The notes beneath the pieces were generated by a model, which was not told where the DNA came from, did no database searches, and saw only the letters and a program-made list of their open reading frames with translations. Positions 1 to 8,975 of a stretch of 64,000 bases of DNA are shown one piece after another. Within the stretch, counting starts at the first letter, position 1. Every line of letters starts with the position of its first letter. The translations under genes and the position numbers were made by a program. The stretch is from the NCBI RefSeq assembly GCF_003852895.1, contig NZ_QUSW01000003.1:1-64000 (forward strand). The letters run 5' to 3'. The DNA comes from Rhizobacter terrae. GTDB taxonomy: Bacteria > Pseudomonadota > Gammaproteobacteria > Burkholderiales > Burkholderiaceae_C.

Positions 1-163
1 CCTCGCGCACCTTGTCCAGCGCCTGCTTGTACTTGCCGCCCTTGATCAGCTCTTGCGCGGCCTGCAAAGGCTTGCCCACGTCCGGGCGCACGGCTTCCTG
101 GGCTTGCGCGCCCAGCGCCAGCGCCACGGCCGCAGCAGCCAGGGTCTTCTTGATGGTGATCAT
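1..163 (-). CDS. Periplasmic repeat-type protein, N-terminal part only
   Basis: This frame starts at an ATG at 163 and runs off the left edge, so only about 54 residues are visible. The first 21 residues (MITIKKTLAAAAVALALGAQ) form a typical signal peptide ending at a plausible AQA cleavage site. The rest (LQAAQELIKGGKYKQALDKV) looks like the first helix pair of a TPR-like repeat. It follows the second exbD by 13 bases and is probably the last gene of the tonB-exbBD operon. TPR assignment is an inference from a short stretch; the function is unknown. Confidence 0.6.
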   Translation of the reverse strand, partial: MITIKKTLAAAAVALALGAQAQEAVRPDVGKPLQAAQELIKGGKYKQALDKVRE

Positions 164-176
164 GGGTCGGACCGGG

Positions 177-605
177 TTACTTCACGAATTGCTCGTTGCC
201 CACCATACCAAGCTTGGTCACGCCAAGCCGCTGCGCGCTCGCCAGCACCATCGCCACCGACTTGTACTCAACGAGCTTGTTCGGCCGGATGTGCACTTCC
301 GGCTGGTCAGCTTGTGCTGCAGCTTGTGACAGTTTGCTTTCCAGCGTCAGGCGGTCCGGCAGCGCCTCGCCATTCCACAACACCGTCCCGTCGAAATCGA
401 TGTCGATCGTGACAACCACCGGCTCCTTGGTCGGCGGCGGCGGGTTGCCCGCGGGCATGTTCAGGTTCACGCTGTGCAGCTGGATCGGGATCGTGATGAT
501 CAGCATGATCAGCAGCACCAGCATCACGTCGATCAGCGGCGTGGTGTTGATGTCCACCATCACCTCCGGGTCGGCGTTGCCGCCACCACCCAATGTCATT
601 GCCAT
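177..605 (-). CDS. exbD: ExbD-type biopolymer transport protein (second copy of operon)
   Basis: The 142-residue product has the ExbD plan: a short cytoplasmic N-terminus, one membrane helix (about residues 21-42) opening with the conserved INTTPLIDVMLVLLIMLIIT block that carries the proton-path Asp, and a periplasmic domain. ExbD works with ExbB in the inner membrane to energise TonB with the proton motive force. A GAGGAG ribosome site precedes the ATG and only 12 bases separate it from the upstream exbD. The two tandem ExbD proteins differ clearly, so the complex may use both. It resembles the ExbD at 37761-38201 more than its own neighbour (shared QLHSVNLN segment). Confidence 0.93.
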   Translation of the reverse strand: MAMTLGGGGNADPEVMVDINTTPLIDVMLVLLIMLIITIPIQLHSVNLNMPAGNPPPPTKEPVVVTIDIDFDGTVLWNGEALPDRLTLESKLSQAAAQADQPEVHIRPNKLVEYKSVAMVLASAQRLGVTKLGMVGNEQFVK

Positions 606-617
606 GTTCTGTGCTCC

Positions 618-1043
618 TCAGCCTTTGGCAGGCGGTTCGGTGACGAAGCTGATCTTCAGGATCGCCGCGCGCTGGCAAGCGAAGATCACGCGGCCCACCG
701 ATTCATAGCGGCTCGCCTGGTCGCCGCGGATGTGCACTTCCGGCTGCGGCGTCATCGTCGCGATCTTCTTGAGCCGCTGGAACAACGCCTCGTTGTCGGG
801 CACCAGCTGCGCGTTCCAGAAGACGTCGCCCTCCTTGCTCACCGAGATCTCGATGTTCTCGGGCTTGGTCTGCCGGGCGATGTTGGTCTCGCTCGGCAAC
901 TTCACCGGCACCGTCTGCGTGACCACCGGGATCGTGATCAGGAAGATGATCAGCAGCACCAGCATCACGTCCACCAGGGGCGTTGTGTTGATGCTGGAGA
1001 CGACCTCGTCGTCCCCGCCGTCGCTGCCCACGCTCATGGCCAT
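618..1043 (-). CDS. exbD: ExbD-type biopolymer transport protein (first copy of operon)
   Basis: This 141-residue ExbD/TolR-family protein has one N-terminal membrane helix with the SINTTPLVDVMLVLLIIFLI core and a periplasmic domain containing PEVHIRGDQASRYE. It would form the inner-membrane energising complex with the ExbB encoded 34 bases upstream. The start is supported by a GAGGAG motif about seven bases before the ATG. Its closest relative in the window is the ExbD at 37325-37753, which shares VPVxLPxxxN and the periplasmic PQPEVHIRGDA pattern, indicating that the two TonB operons are paralogous in gene order as well as content. Confidence 0.94.
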   Translation of the reverse strand: MAMSVGSDGGDDEVVSSINTTPLVDVMLVLLIIFLITIPVVTQTVPVKLPSETNIARQTKPENIEISVSKEGDVFWNAQLVPDNEALFQRLKKIATMTPQPEVHIRGDQASRYESVGRVIFACQRAAILKISFVTEPPAKG

Positions 1044-1077
1044 GGCGTCACTCCTCGTCTTGGCTGAACAGGGCCGA

Positions 1078-1926
1078 TCAGCGGGCCGCGGCGCGCGCGC
1101 CCATCAGCACGCCATGCAGGTCGGCGCTGAAGCTGCGCACCGACTCCATCGTCACCTTGTTGCGGCGCACGAGCCAGTTGTAGCCCAGCACCGCAGGCAC
1201 GGCCACGGCCAAGCCGATGGCGGTCATGATCAGCGCTTCACCCACGGGGCCGGCCACCTTGTCGATGGACGCCTGGCCGGCAATGCCGATGGCCGTCAGC
1301 GCGTTGTAGATGCCCCAGACGGTACCGAACAGGCCCACGAACGGAGCGGTGGAACCCACCGTCGCCAGGAAGGCCAGGCCGTCCTGCAGGCGCGACTGCA
1401 CGTCGTCCACCGAGCGCTGCACGCTCATCGTCACCCAGGTGTTGCGGTCGATGTGCTCGGTGAGCGCGCCTTCGTGGTGGTCACCGGCTTCGATGCCCGT
1501 CTCGGCGATGAAGCGGAAGGCGCTGCCTTGCTTGAGCGTCTTGGCCGCATCACCCAGGCTGGCGTGCTTGAAGAAGCCACGGCGCGCCGCCTTCGATTCG
1601 CCGCTGATCTTCATGCTCTCGTACAGCTTGGTGATGAGGATGTACCAGCTGCCCAGCGACATGATGAACAGGATGCACAGCGTGCCCTTGGCCACGAAGT
1701 CGCCCTGTGCCCACAGCGCTTTGATGCCGTAGGGGTTGTCCACGCTTTCCTTGGTGGTGGTGGCTGCCGGCACCGGAGCGGCGGCCGGTGCGGTGGTTTC
1801 AGCAGGCGCTGCCGTCGCGGTGGCGGCCGGGGCGCTGGCCGGCTCCTGGGCCAGCGCAGGCACTGAGCCCACGGCCATCATCAAGACCAGGAAGAGGCGG
1901 GAGAAGAAAGACTTGCCGAGATACAT
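1078..1926 (-). CDS. exbB: ExbB/MotA/TolQ-family proton channel with N-terminal signal segment
   Basis: The product (282 residues from the ATG at 1926) opens with a signal-like segment and an Ala/Pro/Thr-rich stretch, then has three membrane helices: NPYGIKALW...GTLCILFIMSLGSWY, the GLAFLATVGSTAPFVGLFGTVWGIY block and GEALIMTAIGLAVAVPAVLGYNW. The last two are the MotA/TolQ/ExbB channel signature. The frame is open further upstream to 1956 but only with a TTG; ATG 1926 has GGAA seven bases before it. It builds the proton channel that drives TonB. The long periplasmic N-terminal extension is typical of ExbB variants with a cleaved signal and is shared with the ExbB at 36538. Confidence 0.94.
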   Translation of the reverse strand: MYLGKSFFSRLFLVLMMAVGSVPALAQEPASAPAATATAAPAETTAPAAAPVPAATTTKESVDNPYGIKALWAQGDFVAKGTLCILFIMSLGSWYILITKLYESMKISGESKAARRGFFKHASLGDAAKTLKQGSAFRFIAETGIEAGDHHEGALTEHIDRNTWVTMSVQRSVDDVQSRLQDGLAFLATVGSTAPFVGLFGTVWGIYNALTAIGIAGQASIDKVAGPVGEALIMTAIGLAVAVPAVLGYNWLVRRNKVTMESVRSFSADLHGVLMGARAAAR

Positions 1927-1987
1927 GATCGATTTCCAATCCGAAGAGAAATTCAAACGATGGGTGAGGCGCTGGCTGCGGCAGCGC

Positions 1988-2632
1988 TTATTGAATGGAG
2001 TAGCCGAACGGCACGAGCACGGCCACGTCGTGGCCCTGGCCCTGGCACTTGTACTCGGCCACCACCTTCATGCTGGCGCGGGCGAAGATGGGGTGCGAAG
2101 CACTGACCACCTTGACGTCCTTGACGGCGCCGCTGGCACTGACGGTGAAGCTGATGAGCGCCTCGCCTTTTTCGATGCCCTGCCGCTGGGCGTCACGCGG
2201 GTAGGCGACGTCGCCCATGACCGACGTGTAGTTGGAGCAGACCACCCCCGCGGATACCGGGGCAGCCTGCGCCGGAGCAGCCACCGCCGGGGCCGGCGTG
2301 GCCTTGAATTCCTGCGGAGGCGGTGCCACCGGCGTGGCGGTGATGGCCGGCTGAGGCACCGGCTGGGGCGCGATCTGCACCTCGGGCGGCGGAATGAACG
2401 GCGGGGGCGGCGCCTCCATCTTGGGCGGCGGTGGCACCACCTGTTCGGGCGGCGGAGGCGGCTTCTTCACCTCCTCGATCACCTTGGTGTCGATGGGCGC
2501 CTTCACCACGTCGACGACCTTCTTCGCCAGCCCCGACACCAGGGCCCAGACGATCAGGGCATGCAAGCCGATGACGAAAGCCAACCCGCCGAGGTGCCGC
2601 CGCGGGTCTGCCTGTTGTCGCGAAAAGTTCAT
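1988..2632 (-). CDS. tonB: TonB energy-transducing protein
   Basis: The 214-residue protein has a membrane anchor (LAFVIGLHALIVWALVSGL), a long Pro-rich spacer rich in PPPP and PEQV runs (about residues 55-110) and a C-terminal TonB domain with the pattern SVMGDVAYPRDAQRQGIEKGEALISFTVSASGAV. TonB spans the periplasm and transmits energy from ExbB-ExbD to outer-membrane receptors. The chosen ATG at 2632 has GGAG nine bases upstream; the frame is also open from an ATG at 2665. It is the first gene of the operon tonB-exbB-exbD-exbD. No receptor gene adjoins it, so its partner receptors are elsewhere. Confidence 0.93.
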   Translation of the reverse strand: MNFSRQQADPRRHLGGLAFVIGLHALIVWALVSGLAKKVVDVVKAPIDTKVIEEVKKPPPPPEQVVPPPPKMEAPPPPFIPPPEVQIAPQPVPQPAITATPVAPPPQEFKATPAPAVAAPAQAAPVSAGVVCSNYTSVMGDVAYPRDAQRQGIEKGEALISFTVSASGAVKDVKVVSASHPIFARASMKVVAEYKCQGQGHDVAVLVPFGYSIQ

Positions 2633-2709
2633 CCCCTCTGACTCCATGCTGAGGTATTCGGGCATGGGGTGTGGAACGGACCACCTGATCCGTCATCGCC
2701 CCTGGACGG

Positions 2710-2743
2710 TACCAGTTTAGTACCAGTAATACCAGTGAGTCAA
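2710..2743 (-). promoter_or_regulatory. tonB promoter with three ACTGGTA repeats
   Basis: On the minus strand a TTGACT element (2738-2743) is followed 15-16 bases later by a TACTAAA -10-like element. Three direct copies of ACTGGTA lie at 2730-2736, 2721-2727 and 2710-2716, with starts spaced 9 and 11 bases, overlying this core. Repeats placed across a promoter core suggest a repressor operator. The repeats and the elements are seen directly; promoter activity and the regulator are inferred. Confidence 0.5.
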
Positions 2744-2841
2744 CGCAAGGAGGGCAGGGTAAACGCGAGGTTCTGCGCTTCCTACGAGGAAGGCAAGGCT
2801 ACGGCATGGCTACGTGGACAATACCACTCTAATGCCAAATA

Positions 2842-3591
2842 TTACCAATCGATGGGGGGCGTGCCGGGGAGGAGGCGCTGGAGCAGTGCATTGACCTGGC
2901 TGAAGTGGCGGCAGCCGATGAAGGGTTCGGGCGGCCTGCGCGCCGATAGCGGGGAGGGATGGTTGGCGGTGAGCACGTGATGGCGCGCTTCATCGAGCGA
3001 CGCGCGCTTGCGCTGGGCAGAGCCGCCCCACAGCAGGAAGACCACCGGATGCGCCTGTGCCGCCACGTGGGCGAGCAAGGCGTCGGTCAGCGTCTCCCAC
3101 CCGCGGCCCGCATGGCTCTGGGGCCGGCCGTCCTCGACGGTCAGCGCCGTGTTGAGCAGCAGCACACCCTGACGCGCCCAGGCGCTCAGGTCACCCCGCG
3201 CACATTGCGAAGGTGCGCCGGTGTCGGACTCGACCTCCTTGAGCATGTTGCGCAAGCTGGGCGGCAGCTTCTGGCCTTCATAGACGGAGAAGGCGAGTCC
3301 CTGCGCCTGGCCCGGCCCGTGGTACGGGTCCTGGCCGAGGATGAGCACGCGCACGTCCTCCGGTGCGGTGAGCTCCAGCGCTCGGAAGATGGTGCCGGGA
3401 TACACGATGGCACCTTCGCCCACGCGCTGGTCCACGAAGCGCGCGAGCGATTGACCCTCGGGTGATGCAAGGAAGCGGTCGGTCACGGGCATCCATGCCG
3501 CCGGGACACGCGCGAACACATCCGCCAGCGGCTCACGCAGTCGGTTGTCGATGCCGGCGGGGTGTTCGGCGAAGAGATCGCCGGAACTCAT
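2842..3591 (-). CDS. ung: Uracil-DNA glycosylase
   Basis: This 249-residue protein is a family 1 uracil-DNA glycosylase, which removes uracil from DNA at the start of base excision repair. The water-activating motif [17 protein letters not shown] and the DNA-intercalating loop HPSPLSA, with its catalytic His, are both intact, as is the FLLWG strand. Length is normal for the family. Its ATG overlaps the trpC stop by four bases, so it is translated as the last gene of the trp operon. An ung gene after trpC is not functionally linked to tryptophan; it is probably a stable chromosomal neighbour. Confidence 0.97.
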   Translation of the reverse strand: MSSGDLFAEHPAGIDNRLREPLADVFARVPAAWMPVTDRFLASPEGQSLARFVDQRVGEGAIVYPGTIFRALELTAPEDVRVLILGQDPYHGPGQAQGLAFSVYEGQKLPPSLRNMLKEVESDTGAPSQCARGDLSAWARQGVLLLNTALTVEDGRPQSHAGRGWETLTDALLAHVAAQAHPVVFLLWGGSAQRKRASLDEARHHVLTANHPSPLSARRPPEPFIGCRHFSQVNALLQRLLPGTPPIDW

Positions 3592-4379
3592 CCGAACAAC
3601 AGGCCCAGCGCCGCGCCCGGGTCGGCCGCGCGCATGAAGGCTTCGCCGACGAGGAAGGCGTGCACGTCGGCATCGCGCATGCGCTTCACGTCGGCCGGGC
3701 CGAGGATGCCGCTTTCGGTCACCAGCAGGCGGTCGGCCGGCACGTGCCTGAGCAGGCCCAGCGTCGTGTCGAGCGTCACCTCGAAGGTGCGCAGGTTGCG
3801 GTTGTTGATGCCCACCAGCGGCGTCTTCAGGCGCAGTGCGCGGTCGAGTTCGGCGCCGTCGTGCACTTCCACCAGCACCGCCATGCCCAGTTCCAGCGCC
3901 TGGGCTTCGAGGTCGGCCATCAGCGCATCGTCCAGGCAGGCAGCGATGAGCAGGACGCAGTCGGCACCCATCTCGCGCGCTTCGGCGATCTGGTAGGCGT
4001 CGACCATGAAGTCCTTGCGCAGCACCGGCAGTGCGCAGGCAGCGCGCGCCTGCTGCAGGTAGGCGGTGGCGCCCTGGAAGAACTGCACATCGGTCAGCAC
4101 GCTCAGGCAGGCAGCACCGTGACGCTCGTAGGTCTGCGCGATCTCTGCGGGACGGAAGTCTTCCCGCAGCACGCCCTTGCTGGGGCTGGCCTTCTTGATC
4201 TCGGCGATGACACCGGCCCGGCCCGCACCGATCTTGCCGCGCAGGCTGCCGATGAAGTCGCGCACACCGCCACGCGCTTCGGCGTCGCGGCGCAGCGAGG
4301 CGTAGTCGCGCTGCTTCTTCGCCGCAGCGATCTCCTCGCGCTTGACGGCGACGATCTTGTTGAGGATGTCTGAACTCAC
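3588..4379 (-). CDS. trpC: Indole-3-glycerol phosphate synthase
   Basis: The 263-residue protein is a monofunctional TIM-barrel TrpC that cyclises CdRP to indole-3-glycerol phosphate, the fourth step of tryptophan synthesis. Conserved active-site segments are present in order: [12 protein letters not shown] (catalytic Lys), [23 protein letters not shown] and LLVTESGI. There is no fused TrpF domain. It follows trpD by about 58 bases and overlaps ung by four. Confidence 0.97.
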   Translation of the reverse strand: MSSDILNKIVAVKREEIAAAKKQRDYASLRRDAEARGGVRDFIGSLRGKIGAGRAGVIAEIKKASPSKGVLREDFRPAEIAQTYERHGAACLSVLTDVQFFQGATAYLQQARAACALPVLRKDFMVDAYQIAEAREMGADCVLLIAACLDDALMADLEAQALELGMAVLVEVHDGAELDRALRLKTPLVGINNRNLRTFEVTLDTTLGLLRHVPADRLLVTESGILGPADVKRMRDADVHAFLVGEAFMRAADPGAALGLLFG

Positions 4380-4437
4380 TTGAAAACCTCCGTGCTGCGC
4401 ACTGCGGTGCGAGCCTCTTCGGGCGGCCGGGCGAGGC

Positions 4438-5472
4438 TCATGCTGCGCTCAACTTCTTCGTGCTGTCCACGAACTGATCCAGCTTCGCTCGCGCCTTGCC
4501 CGAAGCAAGCACGTCGCGCGCCAACGCCACGCCGTCGGCCATGGTGCCGCAGACGTTGGCCGCATACAGCGCCACGCCGGCATTGAGGATGACGATGTCG
4601 CGCGCCGGCCCCGGCTCGTTGTCGAGCACCGACAGCAGCAGTGCCTTCGATTGCTCGGGCGTCTCCACCTTCAGCGCACGGTTGCTGGACATGGTGAGGC
4701 CGAAGTCCTCGGGATGGATCTCGTACTCGTGGATGCCGCCATCCTTGTACTCGCCCACCATCGTGGCCGCACCCAGCGACACCTCGTCCATGCCGTCGCG
4801 GCCGTAGACCACCACCGCATGCTCGGCGCCCAGGCGCTGCAGCGCCCGCACCTGGATGCCCACGAGGTCGGGGTGGAACACGCCCATCAGGATGTTGGGC
4901 GCATCGGCCGGGTTGGTCAGCGGCCCGAGGATGTTGAAGATGGTGCGCACGCCCAGCTCCTTGCGCACCGGCGCGACGTTCTTCATCGCGGGATGGTGGT
5001 TGGGCGCGAACATGAAGCCGATGCCCGTGTCGGCAATGCACTGCGAGATGGCCTGCGGCGGCAGCGAGAGGTTCACACCCAGCGCCTCCAGCACGTCGGC
5101 GCTGCCGGACTTGCTGGACACGCTGCGGTTGCCGTGCTTGCTCACGCGCGCGCCGGCCGCGGCCGCCACGAACATGCTGCAGGTGGAGATGTTGAAGGTG
5201 TGCGAGCTGTCGCCGCCCGTGCCCACGATGTCCACGAGGTGCGTGCGGTCGGCCACGTCCACCTTGGTGGAGAACTCGCGCATCACCTGGGCGGCGGCGG
5301 TGATCTCGCCGATGGTTTCCTTCTTCACGCGCAGGCCGACGAGCAGCGCAGCCATCATCACCGGCGACATCTCGCCGCCCATGATTCGGCGCATCAGCGC
5401 CAGCATTTCGTCGTGGAAGATCTCGCGATGCTCGATGGTTCGCGTGAGGGCTTCGTTGTTGGTGATGGCCAT
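4438..5472 (-). CDS. trpD: Anthranilate phosphoribosyltransferase
   Basis: The 344-residue product transfers phosphoribose from PRPP to anthranilate. It carries the PRPP-binding [14 protein letters not shown] loop near residue 85 and the family blocks [21 protein letters not shown] and [10 protein letters not shown]. It starts at ATG 5472 ([11 protein letters not shown]), with GGAAG eight bases upstream; the frame is open to 5544 but without a ribosome site. It follows the threonine aldolase gene by 16 bases rather than trpG, the usual neighbour. Confidence 0.97.
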   Translation of the reverse strand: MAITNNEALTRTIEHREIFHDEMLALMRRIMGGEMSPVMMAALLVGLRVKKETIGEITAAAQVMREFSTKVDVADRTHLVDIVGTGGDSSHTFNISTCSMFVAAAAGARVSKHGNRSVSSKSGSADVLEALGVNLSLPPQAISQCIADTGIGFMFAPNHHPAMKNVAPVRKELGVRTIFNILGPLTNPADAPNILMGVFHPDLVGIQVRALQRLGAEHAVVVYGRDGMDEVSLGAATMVGEYKDGGIHEYEIHPEDFGLTMSSNRALKVETPEQSKALLLSVLDNEPGPARDIVILNAGVALYAANVCGTMADGVALARDVLASGKARAKLDQFVDSTKKLSAA

Positions 5473-5488
5473 GGGAGCTTCCTTCGCG

Positions 5489-6508
5489 TCAGGCGTTGAA
5501 GTGGTCGCGGAACGAGCGGATGGCATGGTCGATGCCGGCGGCATCGACGTCGAGGTGGGTCACGAAGCGCAGGCGGTACAGGCCCGTGGCCAGCACGCCG
5601 CATGACTTCAGGTGCGGCAGCAGCGTCTGGGCCTTCTCGCCTGCGACGTCGACGAAGACCATGTTGGTCTGCGGCGGCTCCACCGTCACGCCGGTGATGC
5701 CTTGCAGGCCGTCGGCCAGGCGCTGCGCGAGTGCGTGGTCGTCGGCCAGGCGGTCGATGTGATGCTCGAGGGCATGCAGTGCGGCCGCGGCGAGCACACC
5801 GGCCTGGCGCATGCCGCCGCCCAGCATCTTGCGGGCGCGGTGAGCCTGCTTGATGAAGTCGCGCGGGCCGACGAGCGCCGAGCCAACGGGTGCGCCGAGG
5901 CCTTTGGAGAAGCACACCGACACGCTGTCGAAGTGCTTGGCAATGTCCCTGGCCGGAACACCCAGTTTGACCGATGCGTTGAATAGCCGTGCCCCATCCA
6001 GATGGGTCGCCAGGCCACGCCTGCGCACCAGCTCCGCGGCCTGCGCCATGTACACCATCGGCAGCACCTTGCCGCCGATGGTGTTCTCCAGGCACAGCAG
6101 GCGGCTGCGCGCGAAGTGCGCGTCGTCGGGCTTGATGGCGGCCTCGATGTCCTTCAGCGCGAGCGAGCCGTCGCCCTGGTGCTCCAGGGGCTGCGGCTGC
6201 ACGCTGCCCAGCACCGCCGCACCGCCGCCTTCCCAGCGGTAGGTGTGCGCGAACTGGCCGACGATGTATTCGTCGCCGCGCTGGCAATGCGTCATCGTGG
6301 CGATGAGGTTGCCCTGCGTGCCCGTGGGCACGAACAGCGCCGCCTCCTTGCCCAGCATGGCGGCGATGCGCTCCTGCAGTGCGTTGACCGTCGGGTCGTC
6401 GCCGAACACGTCGTCGCCCAGCGGCGCGCGCATCATGGCCTCGCGCATGGCCGGCGTGGGTTGGGTGACGGTGTCGCTGCGCAGGTCGACCGTCTTCACG
6501 CCCGTCAC
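5489..6508 (-). CDS. ltaE: Low-specificity L-threonine aldolase inside the trp operon
   Basis: This 339-residue fold-type I PLP enzyme cleaves L-threonine or L-allo-threonine to glycine and acetaldehyde. Diagnostic blocks are [54 protein letters not shown] and [12 protein letters not shown] with the PLP lysine. The likely start is the GTG at 6508, which overlaps the trpG stop as GTGA, indicating translational coupling; a second GTG lies three codons later. Its place between trpG and trpD is unusual and ties it to tryptophan-operon transcription. The enzyme makes glycine, not a tryptophan intermediate. Confidence 0.95.
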   Translation of the reverse strand: MTGVKTVDLRSDTVTQPTPAMREAMMRAPLGDDVFGDDPTVNALQERIAAMLGKEAALFVPTGTQGNLIATMTHCQRGDEYIVGQFAHTYRWEGGGAAVLGSVQPQPLEHQGDGSLALKDIEAAIKPDDAHFARSRLLCLENTIGGKVLPMVYMAQAAELVRRRGLATHLDGARLFNASVKLGVPARDIAKHFDSVSVCFSKGLGAPVGSALVGPRDFIKQAHRARKMLGGGMRQAGVLAAAALHALEHHIDRLADDHALAQRLADGLQGITGVTVEPPQTNMVFVDVAGEKAQTLLPHLKSCGVLATGLYRLRFVTHLDVDAAGIDHAIRSFRDHFNA

Positions 6509-7089
6509 GATGCCAGCTCCAGGAAGTTCTTCAGCATCGCGTGGCCATGCTCGCTGAGGATGGACTCCGGATGGAACTGCACGCCCTCCATCGGCGTCTT
6601 CGTGCCGACGAAATCCTTGTGGCGCACGCCCATGATCTCGCCATCTTCCGAGGTGGAGGTGACTTCCAGCACCGACGGCATGGTCTCGCGCTCGATGGCC
6701 AGCGAGTGGTAGCGGATCACCGAGAACTCGCGCGGCAGGTTCTTGTAGACGCCTTGCTGGTCGGTGGTGATGACGCTGGCCTTGCCGTGCATCTGCCGCT
6801 GCGCGCGGATGATCTTGCCGCCCAGCGCCGCGCCCATGGCCTGGTGGCCCAGGCACACGCCGAGGATGGGCAGCTTGCCCATGAAGTGCTGGATGGCACT
6901 CACGCAGATACCGGCCTCGGCGGGCGAGCACGGCCCGGGCGACAGCACCAGCTGGTCGGGCCTGAGTTCGGCGATGCCTTCGAGCGCGATCTCGTCGTTG
7001 CGGAACACGCGCACGTCCACCCCCAGCTCGCCGAAGTACTGCACGAGGTTGAAGGTGAAGCTGTCGTAGTTGTCGATCATCAGCAGCAT
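6505..7089 (-). CDS. trpG: Anthranilate synthase glutamine amidotransferase subunit
   Basis: The 194-residue class I glutamine amidotransferase supplies ammonia to TrpE. It has the start [19 protein letters not shown], the nucleophile motif [10 protein letters not shown] and the catalytic HPE triad end in [11 protein letters not shown]. The ATG at 7089 lies one base after the trpE stop. The frame extends upstream only as read-through of trpE. Many such subunits serve both anthranilate and 4-amino-4-deoxychorismate synthases; that dual role is possible but cannot be decided here. Confidence 0.97.
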   Translation of the reverse strand: MLLMIDNYDSFTFNLVQYFGELGVDVRVFRNDEIALEGIAELRPDQLVLSPGPCSPAEAGICVSAIQHFMGKLPILGVCLGHQAMGAALGGKIIRAQRQMHGKASVITTDQQGVYKNLPREFSVIRYHSLAIERETMPSVLEVTSTSEDGEIMGVRHKDFVGTKTPMEGVQFHPESILSEHGHAMLKNFLELAS

Positions 7090-7090
7090 G

Positions 7091-8575
7091 TCAGAACCCC
7101 TCTTCCACGAGTTCAGCGGCACGCAGCAGGGCGCGGGCCTTCGCCTCGGTCTCTTTCCATTCCAGCTCGGGCACCGAATCGGCCACGACACCCGCGGCCG
7201 CCTGCACGTACAGCGTCTGGTCCTTCACGATGCCGGTGCGGATCGCGATGGCCACGTCCATGTCGCCCGCGAAGCTCAGGTAACCGCAGGCGCCGCCATA
7301 GATGCCGCGCTTGACCGGCTCCAGCTCGTCGATGATCTCCATCGCACGGATCTTGGGCGCGCCGGTCAGGGTGCCCGCTGGGAAGGTCGCCTTGAGCACG
7401 TCCAGGCTCGTCATGCCCGGCTTGAGCAGGCCTTCCACGTTGCTCACGATGTGCATCACATGCGAGTAGCGTTCGACCACGAAGGCCTCGGTCACCTTTA
7501 CGCTGCCGGTCTTGGCGATGCGGCCGATGTCGTTGCGCGCGAGGTCGATCAGCATGAGGTGCTCGGCGCGCTCCTTCGGATCGGCGCTGAGTTCGACCTC
7601 CAGCGCCTTGTCCTGCTCCGGCGTCGCACCGCGCGGCCGGGTGCCGGCCAGCGGCCGGATGGTGATCTTGTCGCCCTCGGGCGTGTGCTCCTGCCGCACC
7701 AGGATCTCGGGCGAGGCGCCCACGATCTGGAAGTCGCCCATGTCATAGAAGTACATGTAGGGCGACGGGTTCAGCGAACGCAGGGCGCGGTACAGCGACA
7801 GCGGCGACTCGGTGTAGCGCTTGCGCAGGCGCTGGCCGATCTGCACCTGCATCATGTCGCCGGCGGCGATGTATTCCTTGGACTTGAGCACCGCGGCGAT
7901 GTACTCATCCTTGGGGAACTCACGCTCCACGCCGTGCGAGGTGCCGCGCTTCACGGCCGGCGCCGTCACGCTGTAGCGCAGCTTGTCGGTCAGGTCGGAC
8001 AGGCGCCGCTTCGCCCGGTGGAAGGCCTCGGCCTCGGCCGGATTCGCATAGACGATGAGGTACAGCCGACCCGACAGGTTGTCGATGACCGCCAGTTCCT
8101 CGCACTGCAGCAGCAAAATGTCGGGTGTGTCGATGCCGCCGGTCTTGTGCGTCTTGGCGAGCTTGGGCTCGATGAAGCGCACGGCGTCGTAGCCGAAGTA
8201 GCCGGCCAGCCCGCCGCAAAAGCGCGGCATGCCCGGTCGCAGCGCCACTTTGAAGCGCTTCTGGTAGTCGGCAATGAAGTCCAGCGGGTTGCCTTCGTGC
8301 GTCTCGACCACGGCGCCGTCGGTGACGACCTCGGTCTTGAAACCCGTGGCCCGCAGCAGCGTGCGCGCCGGCAGCCCGATGAAGGAGTAGCGCCCGAAGC
8401 GCTCGCCGCCGACGACGGACTCCAGCAGGAAGCTGTTCTTGCCGCCGCCCGAGGCGTAGGCCAGCTTGAGATAGAGAGACAGGGGGGTTTCCAGATCGGC
8501 GAAGGCTTCGGCGATCAGGGGGATGCGGTTGTAGCCTTCGGCGGCAAGGCTCTTGAATTCAAGTTCGGTGATCAC
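7091..8575 (-). CDS. trpE: Anthranilate synthase component I
   Basis: The 494-residue chorismate-binding enzyme makes anthranilate from chorismate with TrpG. The N-terminal [19 protein letters not shown] segment contains the LLES motif of the tryptophan feedback pocket. The catalytic half has [19 protein letters not shown] and the [28 protein letters not shown] block. It is the first structural gene of the operon and is preceded by a leader peptide gene. Length and motifs are complete. Confidence 0.97.
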   Translation of the reverse strand: MITELEFKSLAAEGYNRIPLIAEAFADLETPLSLYLKLAYASGGGKNSFLLESVVGGERFGRYSFIGLPARTLLRATGFKTEVVTDGAVVETHEGNPLDFIADYQKRFKVALRPGMPRFCGGLAGYFGYDAVRFIEPKLAKTHKTGGIDTPDILLLQCEELAVIDNLSGRLYLIVYANPAEAEAFHRAKRRLSDLTDKLRYSVTAPAVKRGTSHGVEREFPKDEYIAAVLKSKEYIAAGDMMQVQIGQRLRKRYTESPLSLYRALRSLNPSPYMYFYDMGDFQIVGASPEILVRQEHTPEGDKITIRPLAGTRPRGATPEQDKALEVELSADPKERAEHLMLIDLARNDIGRIAKTGSVKVTEAFVVERYSHVMHIVSNVEGLLKPGMTSLDVLKATFPAGTLTGAPKIRAMEIIDELEPVKRGIYGGACGYLSFAGDMDVAIAIRTGIVKDQTLYVQAAAGVVADSVPELEWKETEAKARALLRAAELVEEGF

Positions 8576-8646
8576 GGTGGGGGCCCTCCACAGCCCGCAT
8601 GGGCGCGCGAAAACGCACGCTTGGGGAGTTGCTGAAGTTCGATGGC

Positions 8647-8767
8647 GCGGTCCGGATGGGACCGCAGGTCATCGCTGGGGCCGAAGGGCGGCTCATGGTG
8701 CGAGCAGCAGCCTGCGGCAAACAAACCTGTCGTGGCCTGGAAAACTCAGGCGCTGATGGGCCAGGCC
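8647..8767 (-). promoter_or_regulatory. trp leader hairpins downstream of the leader peptide
   Basis: Two perfect stems lie between the leader peptide and trpE on the minus strand. The first pairs GGCCTGG (8761-8767), which overlaps the Trp codons, with CCAGGCC (8734-8740) just after the leader stop. The second is a 7-bp stem GCGGTCC/GGACCGC with a 5-base loop at 8647-8665. This fits ribosome-mediated attenuation where stalling at Trp codons disrupts the first stem. No clear run of T follows the second stem, so the terminator itself is not confirmed. Confidence 0.45.
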
Positions 8768-8826
8768 CGCCAGGGCCATGCTCCCCGGTCGTGCGACCCC
8801 TTGGTTTGCTTGCGCGGTGTGAACAT
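8746..8826 (-). CDS. trpL: Tryptophan operon leader peptide
   Basis: A 26-codon frame starts at ATG 8826 (MFTPRKQTKG) and ends with the segment AWPWRAWPISA and TGA. Three TGG codons fall within six residues (positions 17, 19 and 22), next to the stop, which is far above chance and is the hallmark of an attenuation leader. It lies 171 bases before trpE on the same strand. The upstream frame is open further, but the short version matches known trp leaders in size. It is too short for usual gene callers. Confidence 0.75.
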   Translation of the reverse strand: MFTPRKQTKGSHDRGAWPWRAWPISA

Positions 8827-8975
8827 CCGAAAAGTGTAGCAGGGGCGGAACCCTGTCACGCAAGTCCGGGCGTGCACCAAGTCCAAGCGTGACTTGTGCA
8901 CTCGACCGCACGGTCGTGCGAAGTCACACTCACGGGTGTTGTTTAGACTCATCGGTCTAGTTTGGGAGTTGCGCC

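Noticed and set aside
8581-8645. Classical trp terminator with T tract
   Set aside because: No stem in the leader is followed by a T run on the minus strand, so only hairpins are reported.
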